Source: Branchiostoma floridae (lineage: Eukaryota; Chordata; Leptocardii; Amphioxiformes; Branchiostomatidae). From it: 64,000 nt of DNA. Of this stretch, positions 22,607 through 35,200 are shown piece after piece. How positions within the stretch are numbered: the first letter of the stretch is position 1; each line of letters starts with the position of its first letter. The notes beneath the pieces were generated by a model. The model saw only the letters and a program-made list of their open reading frames with translations, was not told where the DNA came from and did not search any database. Where the stretch lies: positions 10,433,819 through 10,497,818 of the forward strand of contig NC_049988.1 in NCBI RefSeq assembly GCF_000003815.2. The letters are read 5' to 3'. Both the position numbers and the translations under genes were made by a program.

Positions 22607-24230
22607 CCAATTTTCCACACAAGATATCCATTACTGTAAACTGTTGGTGTTGCATATAGGAATCTATGAATTATATTTTCAGTATTCTATTTCAAACAAA
22701 AAACATGCAGAAAGTCTATACTCAAACATTAATAAATGTTGGTTACTGTTCAAATAGCACCATCTTCGTCTCAAACTTTAACCATTTCACAAAACAAACA
22801 ACATTGCACTCAACTTCAAACAGAAAACCAGTGCAAAACAATACAGAAAGGAAACATTACAAGTCAGAATAATATTTTTCTCAGTTGAGTACAGTAAATA
22901 TTCTTCATTCAAAGTTTTTACATTATTAGATTTTCAAATAAGATTGTTGTCAGTGAAGTATATTTGCTTATTAATAACATTAAAAGCTGTTTACCACAGT
23001 AAACAATATTAAATCACACATAGCTCTCTGTATAAAACACAGAGACAGATAGAACCATTTTCCCACGGGGAATGAAAGTTAACTTTTTTGCAACAGAATT
23101 TTTCCCACATCTCAAACATTCCAACAATTTTCTGACATGCAAAGAAGTTAATTAGCGATTGTACCTTGACAAGAGAATATTGATGATCAGTGTAGCCCAA
23201 AGATTCTTTGTCTGAATTTAACCACAGAGGATACAGTGGAAGAAATGGCATTCCTTAAGACATTGATGGTGTGGCAATAAGAGTCTGGAAGACATTATAG
23301 AGACATTAACTATACCTGTTAGAAGTGAACATCTTAAAAATGTGACACTATTTCTGAAACAAGACACAGATATATACTATCTCTAATATAGAACTACTAG
23401 AACTTGCTTCAGCCATAATATCTTCTGATGAACAGCATTGAAAAATTCAAAGGGAAACAAGCAAACAATGAATATCATTTCATTCATACAGCAAAGTCTA
23501 AATACATGATAATGTAATTTTAGAACTCTACAGGAACTACAGCCAATAGACATTAAGGCACAAGTGATGTTGTTCATTTTTGGCAACTAATGCAAAGATA
23601 GCAGGTCAGTTACTGTAACAGTTGTCACATAATACTCTATGTGCATTGTGCTTTTTGGTCCGGTATCTGTCTACATCATTTTTACAATATCTGGGAAAAA
23701 TTCAACATCAAGAATGCTCTATTTCAATAAAATGTACAATATATTCTAATCTACAATTTCAACATGTTGTTAAGATCTATATAAAGATTAATCTTTAAAA
23801 CACTGCTTTTTTTACATTCTCATATTGCCTCAAACCCAAGTATGATTTCCCTGAGACTCCATTTCTTAAGACTAAGAGGTGTTGGGATAAGGTGTAAGTC
23901 TTACAGCATGGGTTGGGAAAATCCCTACCAAGATGAGCAAATATCCACTTAGATTAATACCCAAGAAACAAGATTCATGGCAAAAGTGTGGCCTGAAAAC
24001 ACATACATTTGATTGCTGTATCAATGCTTTTATAATTGTAAATATACTCAGTGGTTTGAAAGAAAAATGGTATTTTGTGTCATGATGTTTGTCACATCTT
24101 GGCAGAGATCTTTCACATTATTTGTCTTGAAAATTTGTGATTGCCACGTTTAGTTACTTCCTACCCTTTGCCTATTTCCTAGGGTATTACTGAATCTCCC
24201 CTCCTGATATCTGTCCTACCTCTCCTCTAG

Positions 24231-24315
24231 AATCTGCAGGGTCCAGTAATGGTTTGTCCCTACTACAAGTACTGCAAGGATTGTGACTTTTACAAGCCAA
24301 ATGACTGTACATATG
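24231..24315 (+). CDS. Possible orphan exon with CCCH-like cysteines
   Basis: A strong pyrimidine tract and CTCTAG acceptor precede 28 open codons (..VCPYYKYCKDCDFYKPNDCTY) ended by a GTATGT donor in phase 1. Spacing C-x8-C-x7-C resembles a CCCH zinc finger whose histidine would come from the next exon. No neighbouring plus-strand exon continues it convincingly, so it may be part of an unrecognised gene or a relic. Confidence 0.3.
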
Positions 24316-25176
24316 GTATGTAAACGCTGATATGGCATAGGTGAAAGTGAACAAAAATTAAATTACATGATCCAGAAATTTTATTTGCTTATACATCATG
24401 TATAATGAGAGAAAATTTCTCTATATATTTTGATTAAGTAAGATGCTACCACTTGCTTCCATTAGTACAAGTGAAAGTATTCTGAAGAAAAACTGAATAC
24501 ATGTTTCATCTACATTATCTTGTATATGTAAATCATATAAAGTAAATTTAAAAATAACTTCCTGACATTAGCTAATCAGTAGGAAGCAGGTTTGGTTTAA
24601 AAAAAAAATTAACATGGAATGTTGGTAAATTCTGGATCACAGTAGATATAGGTGTCTTATTATAAATATGACAGTGTTCTAAACTAAAGAAATAAAAATG
24701 GTTGTCAAGAAAAAAAAAAATTAGTATCAGTCTTACAGCAAGTAGTGGGCTTGGGTTTCCGTCAACAAATTAAAAGGATACTCAACATCTTGTTCTATGG
24801 CATGGCATTGCATATTTCTATAGTGTATAGCTACATCCATAGAACAACACTGTTGTATCCCTATCGTGAATAGCACCAGTTTTCTAGTGGTCTTTGCTTC
24901 ACAGGCAGCAGTCACAGCTGTGTTGGAAGCACAGAGTCTTTGGTTCAAGGATGCTGCCCAGCTGATGAGCAGGCATGAGCCTCTTCTTCACTTTCTTCTG
25001 GAAGACTGGTGCAGGCGGACCTGTCAGATCCTACACAGGATAAAACATACTGTTAGCTCATCACTAGTACAGGCCTTTGACAAACAAAACTAATAGTAGC
25101 ACTGCTAAAATGTGTGGTCTAACTAGGATGAACCCGCTTGACAGAGCCGCTTGGAAATGTGGTGTGAAGACTAGCC

Positions 25177-25527
25177 CAGGGTTGTAGCCAGCCTGAAATC
25201 ATTTTCCGTCCCCTCAATTTTGCATCCGAAAGAACAAGACGTCGAGCCAAAGGCATGACGTTCCTAAGGGGATCTGGCGGCAAATTTTGAAATCTAGACC
25301 CTTTAAAACCCCATTTCCTGCATTTTGAGGTGTAGATTTTGCTGGTAGACTAAGCTGTTCATCTGTGTTGGTGAAAAATTATGCAAGAAGACAGTTTTTT
25401 ATACCTTTACTGACTTAACTTAGAGATTTTTGTCAATCACAGAGGACGGAATGGGCAAAACTTTTTTCTGTCCCCAGCTGCGAAATTCCTTCAAAGGACG
25501 GAAGGACGGGTGCTAGCTACAACCCTG
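25177..25527. mobile_element. hAT-type MITE with perfect 8-bp target duplication
   Basis: Starts CAGGGTTGTAGCCAGC and ends GTGCTAGCTACAACCCTG. It is flanked on both sides by GACTAGCC (25169-25176 and 25528-25535). The 8-bp duplication and CAGGG ends are diagnostic of the hAT superfamily. The interior has no coding capacity. Confidence 0.9.
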
Positions 25528-26210
25528 GACTAGCCTACTGCTGCCTACCTGTGCCAGCAGCAGCAGTATGATCAAATACTGGATAGTAGTAGTGGTAGCA
25601 CTGACATTTAGTTTGTGTGTAACATGGCAATGAAATGGCATAAAGATCCTACCCTATAGAACAGTCTGTGGCATCGTGATCAATAATTTGTACTGCACGG
25701 CTATCGTAAATCTGATAACACTGAAGGTGTTCATCTATACAATCTCTCGTTCAATTTTTTCAAATCTTGTGGTGTACATGAAAATCTCTGTGCTTCTATG
25801 TGATGTGCTTTAGAACAGGTGAAGGACTCCCTAAGAATGGTGAGTGGCCTAATATCAAACCTACTATAGCTGCCAAGTCAAAATATTGCAAAAGAGGACG
25901 AAAGAGATTTGGCAGCTATAATAGGTTTGGATACCCAGCTGAATAGAGGTGGGATCTTTCGTCTTCCACTGTCTTCGAAAAAGGAGTCGAACCCAATAAC
26001 CCAGGATCTAGAGTTAGCTTTTACTGGTTTTAGACTAGAGTAGACACTTGTGATTTTGTATCTTACACTGTTTGAATCTTTTATGTTAACTGCAATTAGC
26101 CCACGGGCAAGAATTTGCAATAAACTTGATTTATTTATTAACAGGAAGGTCCCACTTAAAAGTAGGGGTGGTTAGGTAGTCACCTGGAGGGGAGGTAGGA
26201 CTGGTAATTG

Positions 26211-29200
26211 TCAACTTGTGGCCGAGGCACTGCGCTCGTCCCCCTCATCGAGTGGTTTGTCCTGCAGGGAGATCTTGGTCATGGAGAGGGAAGCCACCGT
26301 ACCGGAGGAGGGGGCGGGCTTCTTGTTGCCCTTTGACCCTTTGTGACCCTTCTTTTTGATTCTCGGTAGCCCTGCCATTGCACTGTGCGTATACAAGAAA
26401 AAATTTAACCATCTATTAGTGACTTACAAATATATGCATGGACTGCATTTGAGAACATGACATTGTGTAGGTACATTCCACGAGAAGCAGCTTTTGATTT
26501 TGAACAAACTTGCACACACATGAAACAAACAAATTAACCTAAAACGATATCAGATTCTCTATATTCTGAGGGAAAAAAATTGTCAGATCTTATTTCAGTT
26601 TATCATAAATCTGGCAGGTCTAAATCATTGAGTGTACTATAAAAAATATGACTTCTGCTTACCCATGAGTCAATGGGGCACTGATAGATCTCTGGTCCCG
26701 AGAGATGCGTACAAACTTGGGCGGGGCCCACTGGTGGGCGGGGTTTGTTGTCGTGCCAACGTGCAGGCTATGCTGACAGAAGGCATCTAGCATCCCTATT
26801 CCTGAATTAAATACGAGGGGAAGAAACATTTAGCTAACAAAGCAAGACATTCTATGAAGGGATTGCAATGGCCAAACTGCACAACATCTCTGTTACATGT
26901 ACATGCACCCTCATACCTAGATACAAGTGACCATCTAAACCTCTACATAAGGACATAAGGACCATTTGGCCATTTATATGACAACTTTTTAGGTGGATCT
27001 ATAGATAACTTCTAAGTTTTCATTGTACCCTTTTGAAAGTGTATTCATCTTCATGCATTCCAGAAGGCCAATCAGAATCAACAATGCAATCCTCACCTCT
27101 GGAGTGCTGGCGATGGTACCTGCGCACCCATTCGTCCATCAGGATGTTGTAGTACCTGGGCTGCTCGAAGAAGCGGTGGTACTTGTTGGAGGTGGGGGAG
27201 GGAAAGATGCGCTCGTACATCCCGCGCCGGTTGAACTCGTCTTCGGTCTCAATCAGCATGCGGACGTCATCAGGGGTCAGAGTGTCCGTGATGGTCATCC
27301 GCAGTTGCTGGAATAAAGATAGCCAATTGCATGTCCAGTGCTCGAAATACTTTTTTCAGCCAGGTTGTCCAAGTGGCAACCTGAGTCAAAAGCCAGGTTG
27401 CGCCATCAACATTTCAGGTTGTCCCACTTTCAAGTTAATCAGCTACTTATCCATTATCTTTTCCTCCAGTTATATGTAACTATGTAATATGTTTATGTTA
27501 TCAAAAAATTAATACCAAAGCTTATCCACGTAGGTGGGGGAAAAGCAGTGCTCCAAGTCGAACTGCAAAATTTCAGGTTGAGCAGTGTGCAACCTGGGTT
27601 TAAAATTAAGTTGCGCCAAGCAAAATGAGGTTGCATTTTCAAGTGGGCAAGTGGGTATTTCGAGCCCTGATGTCAGTAAATCTGTTTGACTGATTGTGTT
27701 TGCTACATATGTATCCAGTACCCGTCCTTCCATCCTGGGATGGAAATTTGCTGCTTGTAATGGACAAGAATCTGACATTACCAAAAAATGTATTTTCGGA
27801 AGCTTAAGATGATTTAACAACAAAAATTAACAACATATGATCCCAAACAATGAATGGGACGGAAAATTTTTTAGATACCCCTGATTTGCAATAATGTATA
27901 CATTACTAGTTGTATACATGAATCAATAAAAGATCCAGTCAAAGGGATAATCCAATATGTCCTAATCTGTATATTCATTAACCATCAATATGATCATGAC
28001 TTTGCATATGACATCATCAAGTAAGTCATAAGGAAACGCAGTATCACACAGTCTTGCACCATCATTGCCACATTATGCGAATCAATAAAAAGTTTCTACA
28101 ACTGCTACCCATTTTGTTTGCAATGCCATGTTTCCCCCTGTAAACATGATTTTCATTTGATTCATTACATCTGATAAACTCCAAATGTCTTCCTCCTCCT
28201 TCTATCAAAACACAACAACTCCCTTTACAAAATCATTGGAGAATTGTCAAGATTTTCTCATCACAATAATGGTTTCTGGTATTACCTCATCAATGTACTT
28301 CTGCACAAAGAAAGCGTGTTTGGCCTTCTCGTCTGGCGCGAGGTCCGTGCTCTGGTGGCGTTTGTCCGTGCTGAAGGTCTGGGAAGCGTTGACGTTGTTT
28401 GCTGCCATGACGACCGTCTTGTCAGGAATCTGGAATCCCGCCAGGTTCATCAGGTCGCGGATCATCTGACCTTTGATGTTCACATCCAGCGGTGAGTTGG
28501 AGTGGAGACTGGGAATCACAAAACAAAACAAAACAATAATATTAGTTTTAACTTCAAAGTTCATCTGTGTTGGTAGAAGTCATTATTGGACTAGTTAAAC
28601 TGGTTAAACTAGTTAAATTAGTTAAATCTAACACAAAATTGGACTCACCCAAATCTTCATTCCTTAACAAAGACAGGATCTGTTCAGTCGAAAATTTGGG
28701 TGAGTCCATTATTTGTGTTGGATATTACAGTTTAACTACTAGTACTCCAATAATAATATTAGTTGACAGGAAATTCTAAACTAGCTTCTTTGACTTTCAA
28801 TTGTGCAATATTGCATTACAAAAACTATAGTTGCTCATACATCTGTAACAGATGCTTATTGGTGGTGCCCATCTCCATTTCTGTAGCCCTTGGGCCACAC
28901 AATCATGAAGGCCACTATAGCAGGGGGCTAGTCTGGTAGTGATGTGTGTTTAACTACCATTACTCTTCCTCAGACAAAGCAGCATGTACCATTTTTAAAG
29001 TATGACACGGCTGGGATTGAACTTACGACCTCCCACAAACACCCTACCTACTCTATATTGGATAAGACAAGTAGAATTGATATCTGGAAGTTATGAAGTC
29101 TTCAACAGCATGTTAAAGATGAAATAAATCACTAACCTTGGGGAGATGTTGACCTCTAAAATCCAAGGCTTCAGGTCTGAGTCCAGCATGATGTCGAAGC

Positions 29201-32200
29201 CGAACAGTTCGTTCACACAGTAGCGCCGCCGCACGTTGGCTTTCACCAGACTGTTTACTGCAGATTCACAACTTTGGGAAACAAAAAATAAAAGTTAGGA
29301 CAAAATACATGTATACTGAAAGCTCACAACTAGACCTGGGTATCAGTACAGTGTACCGGTACAAAACCGTTTTTCTTATTGGACCAGTCCAGAAAAACCG
29401 GACCTGAAAGAAATAGGTGGACCGGATGTTGGACCAATTAGAAAATTAACAGATTATTTATCAGACATTCACACGTTTTGGCGCTTGCAGGTGGAAGATA
29501 ATAACAAGAGTGAAGTAAAGTAGAGTTTATTGTAATTTCTACCAAGTTTTACAGCCAATCGTGCAGGTGCAGTTAGCGTTGGACCTGAATTTTCTGTACC
29601 AGTACCCACCCCTACTCACAACTATATTATGAAAAGGAAAATCATTTACTGTGCAATTTTTCAAACACTCATGATTCTATCAATTAAGCAGTCTTACCAG
29701 ATGATTGTTTTGATGACTAGATCCTTGATCTGCTCCCATATATGGTCAGTGTTGATGCCTCCCCGCTGCAGGTATCTCCACAGGGCCTGAAGACCCCTGG
29801 AACAAACACAAGAGACATGTAGTGACCAGGATGCAAACTGCAGGTACCTTGTGGTCGAGTGGTCCACATATTTTTCATATGAAAGTTTTTCTTATGATAC
29901 AGGTCATATCATTTAACATCTTACAATATTTCAAGACATATAAAATTTAGGATTCTGAATATCTCCAAGTTCAAATACTGATCATAAGTACACATTATAT
30001 CCTAGAGGATTTTATTTCAAAATTCCACATATTTTTCATATAATGATTTTTCTCACCACTTGTGTCCCTCACATCTGTCCTTGTCGCTGTTTGGCGTGAA
30101 CTCAGCGTTCCGTTTGTTCACACTGTAGTTAGTCAGGTGCATGAAACGGTTGGACAAGCTCTTCATGGAGAAGGAATACCTGGGACAAAATAACCACAGC
30201 TATTACAAAGAGATCCATGCTGCATAACATTTCAAAACTTTGAAATTCTTTATGTGAAGACAAACTTTAAGCCATGACCATGGTTTCAAAAGCACAGGAA
30301 CCAAAGTCACTGAAAAGTATGCGTATATATTTACTGTACATATCCTTGATGTAACTTTAATGTTATACACATGAACATACTAGCAAAAGGGCTATACCAC
30401 GCCAAACATATATGTGTGTCCTTTTAATTCAGCAGCATTTTTTATACACATAACGCGGGTTATTGTACATTTTCCTTTGCTAGGCTGGCGAACGGAGTGA
30501 CACATACTTGCAGGTAGCGAATCTCACGAGCCCGTCTTGGAACAGGTACACACGGAGGGGGTCGTATGAGGTCACATACACGTACAACCGCAGGTCAAAC
30601 TTACTGCCATTGATGAGGTAGGGACGGGACAAGTATCTGAAAAGGTAAAGAGACAGTTAGCAAGATGCTTTTAGCATTTAAAACGTAGTACCTAAAGGTA
30701 CTCTCGTGAAATTAGTACCCAGCTCTTACTATTGTTTGAACACATTTAAACAACTGGGTTGTATATTCACAAATTTGCTTAACATTCAACAGCAAAAAAC
30801 TTCCCCAACTTAGTAATAGACTAGGTGTTGAGTAGTAGAATCTATATAAAGGCTAAATATTCGTGCTTTCTTTCAGTTTTCTCTTACCTCTGCACAATGA
30901 CTGGCCTTTTCCTAGGAACCTGGTTCCACTTGTGGATTACTTTGATACCAATACCTCTAGCTGACGCAGGCTAGAAAAAAGAAAAGCAGAAAATGCTATA
31001 GCCCAGAAGTAATACAGTAACATCAAAATCACTTACTAGATCATATACATGTACATAGACATACAAAACACTAAGTATCAGCTTCCGAACTCACCGGCTT
31101 GATGATCCACTTCTGCTTGGTGCCGCCATCTTCCCATGTCCTCTTCAGCTGTTTGAAGTCAGAGGGCAGCACAAAGGTCAACGGGAAGAAGTTGAAATCC
31201 TTCTTCCCATAATGCACCTGCATGCGGGACAGATTCCGCCACAGTCGGTCCTTGCGTCCGATTTGGAACGTCCCGGGGAAGTGGTTTACCTGAAGGTGAA
31301 GGATTGGTTTCAAGGTCAAATGAAGTACATAACAATTGTGCTATTGATATCATATTGCCTTGTTCTTACACATTGATTCATTGTATAGTTGCAAGTTTAT
31401 ATTCTGAAATTGATTATGATTGAATGAACAAACCATCAGTTTTAGATGTCAGAAACCTTGAGACACTGTTTCTGTTATGCTGTATCTCATAATACGGAAA
31501 ACACTGATTCTGACCTTTTGGAATTCTCGAACACTCCGGAATCCGTTAGACTTCATATGTTTGCCCCAGTATCCCAGCCAGTCATTTCCCTCTGTAACAA
31601 ACAAACAAAATAGTCATTGGTTTTAAATTACAAGCAATGCAAAATTCAACAAAAACATGTCATTCTTTTATGCAGGAAAAAAGAGAACCCAGTGGAATGT
31701 ACGAAGCAACTGACAGGGATTCAGCTGGTGAAAACTTCACCGCACTATTAAGTAATGTCGTTTGTAACCACATTAGAATGTGCTGAATTTCTCCTAAATG
31801 TGTACCTAGTATATGTACAATATTGAAAGCTACAAGCTAAAGAATTTTCAACCAACTGGCTAAAGTGAGCTTACATGTGGTGTCTACAAAGATGGGTTAA
31901 TTCTTCTATCTATTCTAAAACTAGTCAAATGTGGTACGGATGCCTATGGACCTAGTATATGTACAATATTGAAAGCTACAAGCTAAAGAATTTTCAACCA
32001 ACTGGCTAAAGTGAGCTTACATGTGGTGTCTACAAAGATGGGTTAATTCTTCTATCTATTCTAAAACTAGTCAAATGTGGTACGGATGCCTATGGACCTA
32101 GTATATGTACAATATTGAAAGCTACAAGCTAAAGAATTTTCAACCAACTGGCTAAAGTGAGCTTACATGTGGTGTCTACAAAGATGGGTTAATTCTTCTA

Positions 32201-35200
32201 TCTATTCTAAAACTAGTCAAATGTGGTACGGATGCCTATGCACTGTCAGGTTTTACTTACTTTTACCTTGGTTGGGGGGAAAGCAATGAAAACATTTGAG
32301 ACAAAGCATAAGAAGCGGTACATCTCTGAAGTAATCTCTGATGATGCACTAGTTTACTGTACAGCTAGCATCACCCACCTCCTCTATACCACTTTTCTGG
32401 CTTTAAAGTTTAAGTCAAATGGCTGAAAACATGTCTGTTCTACCCATTAAGGTTTAAAAAGATTTCAACTATGATTTATGAATAACTTGTAGGCAGACTG
32501 ACTGATGATGGTTACCTAATTACCATAGCTGAATGTATTTGTCTGTTGTCTTTGAAGCCATATTGTACTACAGAGGAGAGTGTTCTGGTTCTGCTGGTAA
32601 TACTGTAAATGCATTTAAGTTCGCGGGAATTTAATTTTGCGGTAGCGGGAAAAAGGACTTTTCGCGGTGGTTTTAATTTCGCGGTAACACCATAGACTGC
32701 AGTCTCATACCATGATAGAAAAATGTTCGCGATGGTTTTAAATTTGCGGTGAAGTGGTCACCGCGAAAACCGCGAACATTAATCCACCGCGAACATTTCT
32801 GCATTTACAGTGTATTTCTGAATTCCAAAGCGTAATTGTATCAGCCAGGTGATATTGAACTTGGAAAAGGGAGCAGTTGCATTATAGAGCATTAACCTGC
32901 TGGATGTGGTCTTTTAGAAAATAACACTCTCCTCTGGAGTACAGTATGGCTTGAAGCACCTAATCTGCCTAAACCCTACAGTAGTCTATATGCACATTGG
33001 TCAGTAGTTTGTCAGTAAGAGATCAGTAATTATGACATGGGTGTCTTGACGTACTTTTGGTTAGTTTGAAGTGCGACCTGCCGAGGACATTCTTCACAAC
33101 AATAGGAGTGATCGTGCTCAGTCTCCACTTCAGCAGCTTCCTGGTCTCATACGGCAGTGGTGCAACTGCAGAAAAGGAGATGGTAAGACAAACTGCCATG
33201 TGAGACCAACATTTAAAAAATGAATGTATTGCATGATATTCCCTTTGCATCCACATGTAGGTATGTGTGCTTGTATAGTAATAGGTAAGATATTCGAGTA
33301 TAAACACAATTATATAAAAACTTTGCAAGCTTCTGTATGTGAAAAATAAAAAATTGAAGGAGAGTTTTGACTCACTCTTCTCTGCATCCGTGCCAAAGTA
33401 GATGACAGGTGAGACATTGGAGAACAGACTGGCTATGAGAGGAGGTTTCATCTCCAATGCTCCCTCTGCAGATGTAGTTCTGTAGGACGACCTGTTTAGG
33501 AAGGATAGAAGGTCAAACTCTGGTAAGAGACCATAGCAAACTATAACTGCCACTATAGAAGTGTATAGCAGAGTGGACTCATGATCATTCCTCAAGCTAC
33601 TGACATCTTGCACGTCCCTCAGCAAGACATCTGGAGCCACAAAAATTGAGTTTTGTTCAGCCTGTCAGCCACTAAGCCTCTAGCCACTGAAGAAGTCGTG
33701 CGCAACAAGATCGATTTGGCAGGCTGAATAAAGGTTCAGAAACTTGAACTATGTGGCTCAAAATGTCTTACTGAGGGATGACTGTGGTGAATTAGATGTC
33801 GGTTAGCTGAGGAATGATTCCACTCTACTATATACTGCCAGTATAGAAGTGTACAAATGTATATGATTTCCCCATAAATAGTACAAAAGGAATGAAAGTC
33901 ACTGATCACCTGGTGAGCAGGGCGAGTCTGTCAGCGTCCGACCCTCCCAGGTGACCCTGTTTGTTCTCCTCCCCGACAAGCGCCGGGCGGGCCGAGGCAG
34001 TACGCTCCACCAGCGACAGCTGGGAGGCAGAGCTGGAGACTGACAGCACGTCATCTGTAAGGAATGTACAAAACGTAAGCATCAACCTAACGCCCGGTCC
34101 CCAACGGCATTAGCCTATGGGGCCCTGCTATCTCATGCCCTATCAGTGGTTATTATGATTGTCGCCACAACAAACAAGCTGTATAGGCTTTTCTTGGGCT
34201 TTTTGTTGTCGCAAGCTGTCTCGCAAAGGCCGCTGGGAAGCTATCAGCCAATCACGTTACGTATTACATGGCTCCATCCTCCTACGTCCGATCCCCAACT
34301 GCTGACTGCCCATATAAGGGCAAGCTCATTAATATTTATAAGTAGGGCGCTCCCTAACTGGTCTGAGTGCACAAGATAGCAGAGGTAAACACAAAGAGTT
34401 TTGACACGACTGTGGTCCCTCTGCGTAGGAGAATGAACATAAGAGACATCCTAGTTTTGTCAAAGTGAGAATCGTGTCAGTTTGTTCTGCTAGTGATAGT
34501 TGTCCCTCAAAATGTCCGAAAGTAAAAACAATATCCAATTTTCATCAAGTTGTAAAATTGCCTTCAAATACTATGTGCCTTAATATCTCTTAAGCATTAC
34601 GACTTGAAGATATTTACGCTGTACAACTATGCCTGTCCCTGGTGCTGAATTATCAGTATGCTTATAACAGCTGATATCAAACAGTAGAGTAGACACCGGC
34701 AATGCCTCAAGACCATTTTGGTATCACAGTGTTGAGCAATTGTTACTTAACAAGCCTGTAATATGTATATACAGCAATTTACAATGTCTTTGAAAATTTT
34801 GTAACAAAAGTTTAAAAAGTCTTAAAGTTGTGACAACCTACCAGTATCTTTCCTGGCATCTAAGCATGTGGTATATACAGAGAAATAAACCCTTTAGTAC
34901 AGATAGGGCTGTCTTGAAGTTATAGATTTCAGTAAATCAATATCATAATAACCTATATATCAGAAACTTCCATTTCATCTTTAAGACATCATTAAATGGC
35001 AAGAAATCACCTTGGTAACACATCATCATTAGTATAGACTTTTCTGGTACCAAACCATATTTCATGGGTGTGGCACGGGGTTGCTATGGCTACTTACCAT
35101 CGTCTGACCCAACATCATCGTTGATGTCATCGATCATGTCCTCTTCATCGTCCACTTCTGTAGAACACCCATCACCTGGCAACCGCTCCCTGGGGAAAAC

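Larger units (their letters stand above)
19630..24230. other. Gene-poor region with microsatellites and MITEs
   Basis: AT-rich. It holds a (TA)n tract near 19777-19795, the MITE at 20638-20839, the A/TA/GTAT microsatellite at 21170-21450 that encloses a gap, and the MITE at 22401-22606. The rest (notably 22.6-24.2 kb) shows only short open frames without splice or motif support. Confidence 0.5.
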
